Shown here: positions 19,553-26,517 of the stretch, one piece after another
Numbering within the stretch: position 1 is the stretch's first letter
Layout of the letters: the number at the start of each line of letters is the position of its first letter
Assembly: GCF_002897295.1 (NCBI RefSeq)
Contig: NZ_BEXF01000009.1
Coordinates: forward strand, 1-64,000
From: Brevibacillus reuszeri
GTDB lineage: Bacteria > Bacillota > Bacilli > Brevibacillales > Brevibacillaceae
DNA: 64,000 nucleotides
Direction: 5' to 3'
The notes under the pieces: generated by a model
The model's input: only the letters and a program-made list of their open reading frames with translations
What the model was told of the DNA's origin: nothing
Databases searched by the model: none
Translations under genes and position numbers: made by a program

Positions 19553-19876
19553 CTAATCTAAGATTTCCCAACTTAGAACGTCATCAATACACTCTCCATT
19601 GAATGAAATCAGATAGTGATATACAGCTACCTCAGTGCCATTGTGATGGATACTGGCATAAGACTGAACGTATTCATCCTCAAAAAGATAGTTGATGGTA
19701 AGTGATATCTTTTTCACACCGACTTTTAATGAGGCAGGATCAATAACATCAAAGGCGTTTAAAAATGAATCAGGGTTGTCAGTTTTCCAATTGTTAATGT
19801 AATTCCAAAATCCATCAATTGTTTGTTCAATGACTCGGTGAGTTTTAACAAACTGCTTCAATTCTTCGGTGTTCAT
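19553..19876 (-). CDS. Hypothetical protein, 107 residues
   Basis: ATG 19876 is chosen because GGAGGG lies four bases upstream. The protein (NTEELKQFVKTHRVIEQTID, FLNAFDVIDPASLKVGVKKI, YEDEYVQSYASIHHNG-like beta strands, IDDVLSWEILD) looks like a small globular alpha/beta protein with no signal peptide or membrane segment. Its size, acidic character and position among other small singletons resemble immunity proteins, but no named family is recognised. Confidence 0.65.
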   Translation of the reverse strand: MNTEELKQFVKTHRVIEQTIDGFWNYINNWKTDNPDSFLNAFDVIDPASLKVGVKKISLTINYLFEDEYVQSYASIHHNGTEVAVYHYLISFNGECIDDVLSWEILD

Positions 19877-19984
19877 AAGCCCTCCAGGACAGTATTTTAT
19901 GATTGGTATTTTAGCAAAAGATCCAAATTTTGCAAAACACACGATTTGTTAAGTAGGGTCAGCAAAGCGGCAATCTCAGTTCTT

Positions 19985-20015
19985 AAAAAAATTCCCCCTG
20001 GGATAACCCAAGGGA
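19985..20015 (-). terminator. Minus-strand terminator of remnant module 3
   Basis: On the minus strand CCCTTGGG, loop TTAT and CCCAGGGG are followed by AATTTTTTT. Confidence 0.65.
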
Positions 20016-20064
20016 ACGTTAATGGAAGTTCTTCTTTTACATGGTCCTTAATCTCCAGAAATGG

Positions 20065-20382
20065 CTATTTCAAAGTGACTGTGAAAGTCGTAAATTCCGA
20101 TGCCCCATGGCCATCGGTGGCTGTGATGGTTACTGTAACGACACCACTTTTGTCAGTGAGCCTAGCAATTTCTACGTATTCAAATACATTTATAACAGAG
20201 GCTGTAGCGATGCTTGCTTCACTCGAAGTAACTGAGTAGGTCAGAGGATCTAGGTCAGGGTCGGAAAAAATCCCTGCCAGGGGAACATGTAACAATCGCT
20301 CGTCAGGGGTCATCGTTTGATTCGGAATAGGATTAACTACGATAGGGGCATGATTGATATTGCTATTCTCGACTTATTCCCT
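20065..20382 (-). pseudogene. 3' remnant encoding a CADG/cadherin-like domain
   Basis: Open on the minus strand from a TAA near 20382 to TAG 20065. It encodes one nearly complete domain: HAPIVVNPIPNQTMTPDE, IFSDPDLDPLTYSVTSSEAS and VTVTITATDGHGASEFTTFT, the classical order of dystroglycan-type cadherin-like domains in bacterial surface proteins. There is no signal peptide, no S-layer anchor and no upstream domain, so it is a truncated end. Copy 3 of the AMKVA-peptide repeat adjoins its 5' side. Confidence 0.6.
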
Positions 20383-20490
20383 TCTGTTTGTGAGGGATTT
20401 CGTTCGAGCCTACACCGTGCAAGCGACTTTCATCGCACACGGCGTTCCATCAACGGATAAGTAGGGAAATTTACAACGGGCAATATAATC
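20376..20490 (-). repeat. AMKVA-peptide repeat element, copy 3
   Basis: Shares the core with copies 1 and 2. Read on the minus strand the frame IARCKFPYLSVDGTPCAMKV continues ACTV and stops at TAG 20410. A two-base length difference relative to copies 1 and 2 lies before SVDG, so the upstream frame differs. After the stop come GCTCG and AGAAGGGAATAAG as in copy 1. Confidence 0.65.
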
Positions 20491-20586
20491 GTACAACTCA
20501 TATGTCTTGATTTACAGTTTTTGTTTTCGACACAAAACTTCGATTTGTCCCAACAATCGATTTGTTAATTCGGAGGAGGATCCCAT

Positions 20587-20897
20587 ATGGAAATTCAAGC
20601 AGGAAAGCATTATCAGAGCAGTCAGGGCCTTGTACGTTTGTAAAAGGTTTTGAAGAAAAGTCAAACAGGTAAAGTAAGAAGCTAGATCGTATATATCCCG
20701 ATGTCATCAACTGGTGAAGAAGGATCGGAAAAGTGTTTTGCTCTCTCGACCATGAAGGGGTAGTGACCATTCTCACCGTTGCCAACGAAATCATATACAG
20801 TGGATTCTCTTTCGATGTAGATTACGAAAAGATGGGCTTCACAAAAAGACAAAAGAGTAATGAACACCAGATTGGAAACGGTTTTTGTGGTAGATGA
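20587..20897 (+). pseudogene. Degraded small gene upstream of the YopX-like gene
   Basis: A good ribosome site (GGAGGAGG) and ATG 20587 begin MEIQAGKHYQSSQGLVRL, which stops early; a frame change gives VKGFEEKSNR, and a third segment LDRIYPDVINW, stop, then GKVFCSLDHEGVVTILTVAN through IYSGFSFDVDYEKMGFTKRQ ends at 20897. The pieces together look like one phage-type small protein of about 100 residues broken by at least one frameshift and one stop. It ends at the start of the next gene's leader, as in a former operon. Confidence 0.5.
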
Positions 20898-20914
20898 CTG
20901 AGGAGGGGAACGGG

Positions 20915-21145
20915 ATGAAAGCAGGATGCGAGATTAAGTCTAGGTATGTGTTCAAATACTCCAAAACAAGAGAAATACAGACTGCTATCATCACAATTGA
21001 TGATATAGAACGAAACGATTGGTCGAAAACAATTAAATGGGATAGTTTGGGTTTTGAACTAGTAGATAGGCAACAATACACTGGACTTCACGACAAAAAC
21101 GGCAATGAAGTTTATGAAGGTGATGTCGTGAGTGATTACAATTGA
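20915..21145 (+). CDS. YopX-family phage-type protein
   Basis: 76 residues from ATG 20915 (GAGGAGGGG upstream). The C-terminal part QYTGLHDKNGNEVYEGDVV is the diagnostic YopX motif (consensus QYTGLKDKNGKEIYEGDIV), found in small proteins of phages and prophages such as SPbeta. Typical YopX proteins continue beyond this motif, so this copy may be truncated after DVVSDYN. Function unknown. It signals past prophage DNA in this island. Confidence 0.6.
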   Translation: MKAGCEIKSRYVFKYSKTREIQTAIITIDDIERNDWSKTIKWDSLGFELVDRQQYTGLHDKNGNEVYEGDVVSDYN

Positions 21146-21240
21146 ACCTATTTTTTGCAAAGTGTTTTTTCCCATGAAAGTCACCTGAATTTTGTATTTT
21201 CCAAATAATGTATCACGAGATTAGGTAGTTTACAAATTAC

Positions 21241-21420
21241 TCATTTTGATAAGTCTTGTTGCTCGGGCAGCTTATCCCAAACAACAATAATTAGAGTCGC
21301 GATTGGACCAAGAAATAATGAAAGGAAGAACCAGTTAAGACCACTGCGGTTTTTACCTTGAGCTAGTCCAGCATTGATAAGCGATAGAGTTCCCCAACCA
21401 ACAAAAAATTCATTTTCCAT
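21241..21420 (-). CDS. Small membrane protein, 59 residues
   Basis: ATG 21420 with GGAGGATTG seven bases upstream, TGA at 21241. Sequence features: GWGTLSLINAGLAQGKNRSG then a hydrophobic hairpin LNWFFLSLFLGPIATLIIVV and a charged tail (DKLPEQQD). The pattern of a glycine/asparagine-rich turn followed by WFFLSLFLGPIA is common in small bacterial membrane proteins of unknown function. Good ribosome site and start give reasonable confidence that it is real. Confidence 0.65.
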   Translation of the reverse strand: MENEFFVGWGTLSLINAGLAQGKNRSGLNWFFLSLFLGPIATLIIVVWDKLPEQQDLSK

Positions 21421-21528
21421 TAAGAGTCAATCCTCCAAGGTTCATAAACTTACTAGTATTTAGTAAGACGTAATTAAATCAATAGAGTTTCTATTAAATT
21501 AACAAAATGTGTGCCAAGCAAGGCATAA

Positions 21529-21816
21529 TTAATCAAAAAAGAAGAAAAAGATTAAAGCAAAGGTGACACTTGGCACAGATGCCAGAAGGAAATAAATGGT
21601 CCATCTCCACCTGCTTTTATGATCTTTCGCGTCATCTTCTTGGTAGTAAGGAGATGGCACCTTAAGGGTATTGTAGACCATTAATCCGCCTAAAGAAATT
21701 AATCCAAGAGCAAGATATTCGGAGTAATTGCCTACTTGATCAAAATTCCCAATCGACAACAATACAATTATTAAAAGGGACTGCAAAATTGCCCCAAATC
21801 CAAGTGCTTTAACCAT
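21529..21816 (-). CDS. Small membrane protein, 95 residues
   Basis: Three hydrophobic segments: about residues 5-22 (GFGAILQSLLIIVLLSIG), 33-48 (LALGLISLGGLMVYN) and 73-94 (IYFLLASVPSVTFALIFFF). A short polar loop with YYQEDDAKDHKSRWRW precedes the last segment. GCAGGTG lies upstream of the ATG. No known family recognised. It lies in the same orientation as the 59-residue membrane protein downstream. Confidence 0.6.
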   Translation of the reverse strand: MVKALGFGAILQSLLIIVLLSIGNFDQVGNYSEYLALGLISLGGLMVYNTLKVPSPYYQEDDAKDHKSRWRWTIYFLLASVPSVTFALIFFFFFD

Positions 21817-22018
21817 GAATACACCTGCTTGTGGAATATTTTTACTGTTAGTACAAACGAAAGAACCAAATGTTTCAAGTAGATGTAGTAAAAGTGAAAG
21901 TGCAGTTTCAATTGAACTGTTTCAAATAAATGGAAATAGCGCTAAGATGATCGTTGAGGTTAAATAATTGAGCTTTAGAAGCTACAGGGGAGATTCATTT
22001 GTACTGGGGGAAGACTTT

Positions 22019-22414
22019 ATGGAGAAAAAGGTAATTAAATTGCAAAAAGCGGTCAATCAAACAAACCTTTTTGAATGGCAATTGTCACAGTTTAACAAAG
22101 AGTCTCTAAAGCTGATAGGAAGTTTTAACTTATCGTACTATCACAGTGTCGAAGTAGTTTTTTATGGTGTCTCATACATTGAATGCCCTACGTATTTTCA
22201 ATATCCAAGGTTTAGATTGGCTACAAATGAAGAGAATGAACGATTGAAAGTAAAGGACATTGAGTATGAAATTGCTTTTTGTATTGAAGAAGAAGATCTT
22301 GATCTCACATATTATATCTGCGCAAGGGGTTTCAATCTAGAATTTTGTACAGTCTATCATTATCGCCGAGAGAATTTAACAAATGGGGAAAGAATAGCAG
22401 ATTGGGTTAAGTAA
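22019..22414 (+). CDS. Hypothetical protein, 131 residues
   Basis: ATG 22019 is preferred (GGGGGAAG upstream); the frame is open to TTG 21968. Soluble alpha/beta protein with an aromatic-rich core: LKLIGSFNLSYYHSVEVVFY, YIECPTYFQYPRFRLATNE, YEIAFCIEEEDLDLTYYICA. Acidic, with no signal peptide. No family recognised; size and composition resemble immunity proteins of polymorphic toxins, which is only an impression. Confidence 0.6.
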   Translation: MEKKVIKLQKAVNQTNLFEWQLSQFNKESLKLIGSFNLSYYHSVEVVFYGVSYIECPTYFQYPRFRLATNEENERLKVKDIEYEIAFCIEEEDLDLTYYICARGFNLEFCTVYHYRRENLTNGERIADWVK

Positions 22415-22627
22415 AAAATGGCTCAGTGAGCCCTCTAACACCCCTTCATACCAGTATTTTATGGCTGGTTAGGGGGAAGTTTCAAATCATAATTATTATT
22501 CAGAACAATTGGCTTGTAAAAGGAGAAGGGCGGCAAAGGTAATGGAGCTAAAGCAGATAGTTTCCAGCCGCCTATAGAGTTTTCGAAGATGGTTTTCTTT
22601 CGATACGTGATGAAATTGCTTTAGGAC

Positions 22628-22837
22628 TTATCTTACATCGTTATTATTTGCAATTGGATAGGTACCACTATTTTCAGACGAATTGGTTATTGTTTGAAAA
22701 CTGTTGAGGATACTCTCCATCTGTTTTATGTCCTGGCTTAGTTCATTTGGGGAGTTTACATGCTTTTTAATATTTGAAGCAAGGCCCTCCATTTGGTCAG
22801 CGAGCCTGTGAACTAATCCAACATCGAACTGAGTCAT
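22628..22837 (-). CDS. Small helical hypothetical protein, 69 residues
   Basis: ATG 22837 with AAAGGAGTG six bases upstream. The product is a helical, amphipathic protein (VGLVHRLADQMEGLASNIKK, SQDIKQMESILNSFQTITNS) with a polar C-terminus. It resembles small accessory proteins of type VII/LXG toxin loci in style but lacks a firm signature. The DUF3888 gene lies just upstream on the same strand. Confidence 0.55.
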   Translation of the reverse strand: MTQFDVGLVHRLADQMEGLASNIKKHVNSPNELSQDIKQMESILNSFQTITNSSENSGTYPIANNNDVR

Positions 22838-22905
22838 TCGATTCACTCCTTTCAGAGGTAGTTTGCCAAACAAATAAAAAGAAATTCCTTTTAACACATC
22901 ATTAC

Positions 22906-23334
22906 TTATGTATCTCTTACTATTCTCTTCCAATGAGAGGGGAGTTCATGCGTCTCTAGATGTTCATACTTTATCAATTTCGCCTGACTGGGAGCTATGC
23001 CTGGTGAAACCTTAAAGGTTAACCTGTCCTTCCCTACAGAAATATGCGGACCAACAACTGGTGTCACATCAACGGTAACTATAAAACTAAATGAGGTATC
23101 AACCCTTTTCGCTAATACAACATCAATCATATAAGGATAAACTTGCGGGTTTTCTGTTAACGTTTTTGAATAATATTTGTTTATCGCAGCTTCAATTTGA
23201 GGACTTAACATCAACAAAAACATATCGCTGTATATTTCTTCTCTAGTTTCGTAAGGCACCGACGATTTACCTTCTGCATGAACTAATCCGCTAAACATAA
23301 GAAATGCGAGTATTGTCAGAAGAATACTCTTCAT
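22906..23334 (-). CDS. Secreted DUF3888-family protein
   Basis: 142 residues from ATG 23334 (GGTGGTGAG upstream). Signal peptide SILLTILAFLMFSGLVHA. The mature protein shows the DUF3888 pattern YSDMFLLMLSPQIEAAINKY, then PYMIDVVLAKR, VTVDVTPVVGPHISVGKDRL and a C-terminal YEHLETHELP. The family is widespread in Bacillus and Brevibacillus as small exported proteins of unknown function, often in several paralogous copies. Confidence 0.75.
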   Translation of the reverse strand: MKSILLTILAFLMFSGLVHAEGKSSVPYETREEIYSDMFLLMLSPQIEAAINKYYSKTLTENPQVYPYMIDVVLAKRVDTSFSFIVTVDVTPVVGPHISVGKDRLTFKVSPGIAPSQAKLIKYEHLETHELPSHWKRIVRDT

Positions 23335-23521
23335 ACTCTCACCACCCAAAAAAGCATGTGAATTATACTGTCCATTTTTTTCCCTTCTTAAGTGGACATT
23401 ATACTCTCGAGTATTAGCGGTCTGAAATGAGTAATGTTTGAAAGCTAATCTTGATTTAACACAAAAGAAATGATGTTAAATTAATTCTTGTAAAGGTCTT
23501 GATTAAAAAGATGACCAATAA

Positions 23522-23788
23522 TCATGCAAAAATTAACATTCCAACTATCGATAGTATTTGAGAAGAAAGTGACGCGGCTGAAACTATTTCGATCATTGAT
23601 AGGCGAATGTTTTCTCGATTTAGTTTCGTAAATTTGTGGAAGCGAATTCTGTACAAAAGAAGGCTAACAAAGAACAGTAACAAGACTGTCAGTACGTATT
23701 CCATACTAAACCAAAGCCCAGAAGTTACCGATAGTATGACGTTAAATCTTCGCCATGCAACTACGAATGTACCAAGCACATTGCTCAT
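23522..23788 (-). CDS. Small membrane protein, 88 residues
   Basis: Two predicted membrane segments, near residues 28-46 (MEYVLTVLLLFFVSLLLY) and near the C-terminus (ILSIVGMLIF), linked by a basic helix HKFTKLNRENIRLS. It starts 10 bases after the stop of the lipoprotein gene at 23798, so the two are probably cotranscribed. No family recognised. Confidence 0.5.
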   Translation of the reverse strand: MSNVLGTFVVAWRRFNVILSVTSGLWFSMEYVLTVLLLFFVSLLLYRIRFHKFTKLNRENIRLSMIEIVSAASLSSQILSIVGMLIFA

Positions 23789-23797
23789 TTTGTTAAT

Positions 23798-24310
23798 TCA
23801 CTTTGGGAGTGAGTTTTGTAAAAGAGAAAGCTTATATCTTACTTTCTCTAGATCCATCGTTCGAATTTCTATTGGCGTAAGAGTCTCAGTAATTAAGTGG
23901 AGAGCATCACCATGTTTCTGCAATTTCTTTTTAGTCTTGGAGGTATCCAAGTCGAAAGATAATTCGTGTATGTAAGTGTGAATATCAGCTGCTGTCAATG
24001 AAACCTCGTCTATAATGACACTAAAATCTGTTTCGTCATTAATAGTCAATCTACTGATGTTTAACAAAGATGCATTTGCTGTTTCAACATTACGAAGTAA
24101 ATAAATGGCGTACCTGATTTGGTCGCCTTTGGTCATTGAGAAGATATTGTCCAACTCATTTTTTGTATTACGTAATTGTCCATAATCGCCTGACAAAGAA
24201 GCGAGAAGTCCCTGCTCAGCCTGTGATTGGCCTTTTTGATAAAAATAACAGCCACTGAGCTACGAGCAAAATAATATCGCAGAAAGTAATAGCAATAGCT
24301 GACTTTCCAT
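23798..24310 (-). pseudogene. Lipoprotein gene with amber codon between signal peptide and lipobox
   Basis: From ATG 24310 the minus strand reads a hydrophobic signal core ESQLLLLLSAILFCS, then TAG at 24260-24262, then LSGC, an exact lipobox, and about 150 further sense codons (QKGQSQAEQGLLASL, RYAIYLLRNVETANASLLNI) to 23798. With a sense codon at the TAG this would be a normal lipoprotein of about 170 residues with helical coiled-coil content. GGTGGGATG precedes the ATG. As written it is a nonsense mutant, unless translation restarts within the body. The downstream membrane protein would be its operon partner. Confidence 0.6.
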
Positions 24311-24392
24311 AACATCCCACCATTTCAAATATATGGATATTATATCACGAAGCTAAAAGGGGGGATTCCACAATGGGTATTCTGAAAAAATA

Positions 24393-24422
24393 GAAAACGG
24401 TAACCCAATTAGTTACCGTTTT
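24393..24422. terminator. Bidirectional terminator
   Basis: AAAACGGTAAC and GTTACCGTTTT form an 11-bp perfect stem around CCAATTA, with A and T tracts on both sides. It lies 13 bases beyond the stop of the minus-strand gene at 24436. Confidence 0.75.
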
Positions 24423-24435
24423 CATACAGACCCAT

Positions 24436-24654
24436 TTATCTTACTCGGACAAACACCAAAACATTATCTCTTGAAAACACACGTTGGAACCCGTTATTCA
24501 AAAGGCAACGTGAAGCAGGACCCACACGTCTACCAATCATTAAAAATTGGTTACATGGTGCGGCACTTCCAATGATGCTAACGTCGCGAATAATTCGTCT
24601 CCGCACGCCATTCACTCTGACACGTCTGAATAAGATCACTACCACGTCAGTCAT
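24436..24654 (-). CDS. Small basic hypothetical protein, 72 residues
   Basis: ATG 24654 (GAGGTGATTG upstream). Strongly basic, rich in Arg and Val: VVVILFRRVRVNGVRRRIIR, then SAAPCNQFLMIGRRVGPA and VFSRDNVLVFVRVR. No membrane segment or signal peptide. No family recognised. Terminator directly downstream supports a real transcription unit. Confidence 0.55.
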   Translation of the reverse strand: MTDVVVILFRRVRVNGVRRRIIRDVSIIGSAAPCNQFLMIGRRVGPASRCLLNNGFQRVFSRDNVLVFVRVR

Positions 24655-24887
24655 ATCAATCACCTCGCTTCTCTCTATCTGATATAGAGAATGCAAATGG
24701 GGGAAGCTTGGCAACTGATACGAGCCTGCAGTAAACGGAAATGTGCTAATTGATATTATAGAATTGTCTAAAACTACAACTTTATTTAAGAGGGCAAAAT
24801 GGTGAGGATATAGCTACTTGCCATGACTAGGCATCATAAGAAGTTTTACAATGTGTGGGGAAGTAAGTAGTACTGCATATAAAAAAC

Positions 24888-24905
24888 GCCCCTAAAAGGG
24901 GCAAA
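24888..24905 (-). terminator. Minus-strand terminator of remnant module 4
   Basis: GCCCCTTTTAGGGGC followed by GTTTTTT on the minus strand, three bases beyond the remnant's stop codon. Confidence 0.7.
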
Positions 24906-24908
24906 AGC

Positions 24909-25019
24909 TTAATGTTTTAGTACTGAATTGGCGTGACGCACTTTATGAGCAAAGTGGATCGGATTGTCAATTGTTTCAAAGTGTATAAACATGATACCAG
25001 TAACGCCCTGGGCACTTGC
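24909..25019 (-). pseudogene. C-terminal gene remnant of module 4
   Basis: About 36 sense codons run from a TAA at 25020-25022 to TAA 24909, reading ASAQGVTGIMFIHFETIDN and HFAHKVRHANSVLKH. No start codon or ribosome site. It is the end of an unrecognised protein, positioned between repeat copy 4 and a terminator exactly as the cadherin-like remnants are positioned next to copies 1-3. Confidence 0.45.
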
Positions 25020-25029
25020 TTATTTTACA

Positions 25030-25110
25030 CTAATTACAGGCCACTTTCATTGCATTCGGTGTTGCATCAACAGTAGGGAAGGCAAATTTACAGCAGGCAA
25101 TTTGATAAGA
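25030..25110 (-). repeat. AMKVA-peptide repeat element, copy 4 (diverged)
   Basis: Minus-strand frame ACCKFAFPTVDATPNAMKVA ends CN at TAG 25030. Compared with copy 3, most differences in the core fall at third codon positions (Thr, Ala, Val, Ala and Cys codons changed silently), with two replacements (G to A, C to N). The nucleotide identity is much lower than the peptide identity, which argues for past selection on the peptide. Confidence 0.6.
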
Positions 25111-25227
25111 GGATAAAAGACTCGCAAACCGTATTTTTGAGAAAAGGTTGAGGCTGAGCGAGTGGAAAAGGAAATAAGCACAACACTCGATTTGTTAAGA
25201 AGAGAGAATGTAAAGGCTCATGGTGGG

Positions 25228-25632
25228 TCAACTGGCGCGGCGGGAGCGGGCAAAAGTGAGCCCAGCGAGGACCATTCCGATCAGCCCCAAAACGATGGCC
25301 ACGATAGCCCCGGCTCGCCCGCTGCCGGTGCCGAAATCACCGGTGAAGTTGGCCAGATGCAGCCCAGCGTAGACTATGCCGATCAACGCCATCACCGCTG
25401 CTACGATGGCCCCGCGTCTCCCCGAGCCCGAGCCGAAACGACCGACGGAGCGGGCCAGAGACAGTGAACCGATGACCGCGCTGATCAGCCCCACTACCGC
25501 GTCCATCGTGGCCCAGAGTCGCCCGGTGGTTAATCCGTATCCGACATTACCGTTGGTCACTTCTGCAGAGGTAATAGTCGGAACAAGTAGAAATGTACAA
25601 AGTAATACGAGTGAAACTAGCCTCATTTTCAT
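25228..25632 (-). CDS. DUF6223-like membrane protein with GC-rich body, probable horizontal acquisition
   Basis: 134 residues. Signal peptide (RLVSLVLLCTFLLVPTITS) encoded by AT-rich sequence, then two repeated units of transmembrane helix plus glycine-rich loop: LARSVGRFGSGSGRRGAIVA and LANFTGDFGTGSGRAGAIVA, ending LAGLTFARSRRAS. This layout matches the DUF6223 family, which I know chiefly from Streptomyces and other actinobacteria. The codons of the body are strikingly GC-rich compared with every neighbour. AGAGGAG precedes ATG 25632. It is divergent from the two-component genes at 25831. Function unknown. Confidence 0.75.
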   Translation of the reverse strand: MKMRLVSLVLLCTFLLVPTITSAEVTNGNVGYGLTTGRLWATMDAVVGLISAVIGSLSLARSVGRFGSGSGRRGAIVAAVMALIGIVYAGLHLANFTGDFGTGSGRAGAIVAIVLGLIGMVLAGLTFARSRRAS

Positions 25633-25830
25633 TTGTTAATTACTCCTCTTTGTTTTTTCGAATATTTCTTTATTTTCACAGCCAGTTTACACAACAAATG
25701 TCGAGAACTTATGCAGATCTCCCTCTCCTTGTGTGAATTTATTCAAGAGTCTGTCAAATACAGGTATAATTTTGTGTAAGAGCTATGTTGTCGCAATGGA
25801 AGCAGACTATTATGGAAAGATGTGATTGAA

Positions 25831-26517
25831 ATGGAAGCGAAATTGTTGCTTGTGGAGGACGAACCGGGCATGCTTGAGGAGATGCAAACCTTTCTGCAAC
25901 GTGAAGGGTATCAGGTATTGAGCGCCCGAACTGGCAAGGAAGCGCTAACGATCGCCCGATCTGAGCGGCCCGATCTCATCGTGCTTGATTGGATGCTTCC
26001 TGAGAAGAGCGGCATCGACGTATGCCGTGAAATTAGGCAAACTTCGCAATGCGGCATTATTATGGTCACGGCAAGATCTGAAGAATCGGATAAAATTGTC
26101 GGCCTGGAAATCGGTGCAGATGATTATTTGACAAAGCCGTTCAGCTTGCGCGAGCTCGCTTCGCGTATTCGAGCTTTACTTCGCCGCTTACGTGGACCCG
26201 AAGACAAGTCGATGTTCCTGGAAAGAGACAACTTGATCATTTCCGAGCCCAAATGTCAGGTATTCAAAGACGGCCAGGAAATCCAATTGACACCTACTGA
26301 ATTCAAAATTTTGTTCACACTGGCTGGTCGTCCCGGCATTGTCTTTAGCCGTTTGCAATTGTTAAAGGCTGCTTTGGAAGATGAGTACATGGGATACGAA
26401 AGAACAATGGATTCTCATATTCGGAATCTTCGCCGAAAACTGGGAGATGATCCTGCCAATCCTCGATATATTCAAACGGTATATGGTTTCGGCTATCGAT
26501 TCGGTGAACGTTCATGA
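25831..26517 (+). CDS. Two-component response regulator, OmpR family
   Basis: 228 residues from ATG 25831 (GGAAAGA ten bases upstream); GTG 25822 is an alternative start. Receiver with acidic patch VEDEPG, phosphoacceptor Asp in LIVLDWMLPEKSG and Lys in LTKPFSL; C-terminal winged helix with LTPTEFKILFTLAGRPGIVF, RTMDSHIRNLRRKLG and YIQTVYGFGYRF. Overlaps its kinase by four bases. The divergent GC-rich DUF6223-like gene shares its upstream region and is a possible target. Confidence 0.93.
   Translation: MEAKLLLVEDEPGMLEEMQTFLQREGYQVLSARTGKEALTIARSERPDLIVLDWMLPEKSGIDVCREIRQTSQCGIIMVTARSEESDKIVGLEIGADDYLTKPFSLRELASRIRALLRRLRGPEDKSMFLERDNLIISEPKCQVFKDGQEIQLTPTEFKILFTLAGRPGIVFSRLQLLKAALEDEYMGYERTMDSHIRNLRRKLGDDPANPRYIQTVYGFGYRFGERS

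Noticed and set aside
20498-20794. 98-codon minus-strand frame
   Set aside because: The opposite strand here holds a better explained, ribosome-site-led degraded gene; the minus frame has no start signal.
17012-25110. CRISPR array
   Set aside because: The repeated elements are few, about 100 bases long, separated by 1-5 kb and flanked by gene remnants; no short regular repeats and no cas genes.
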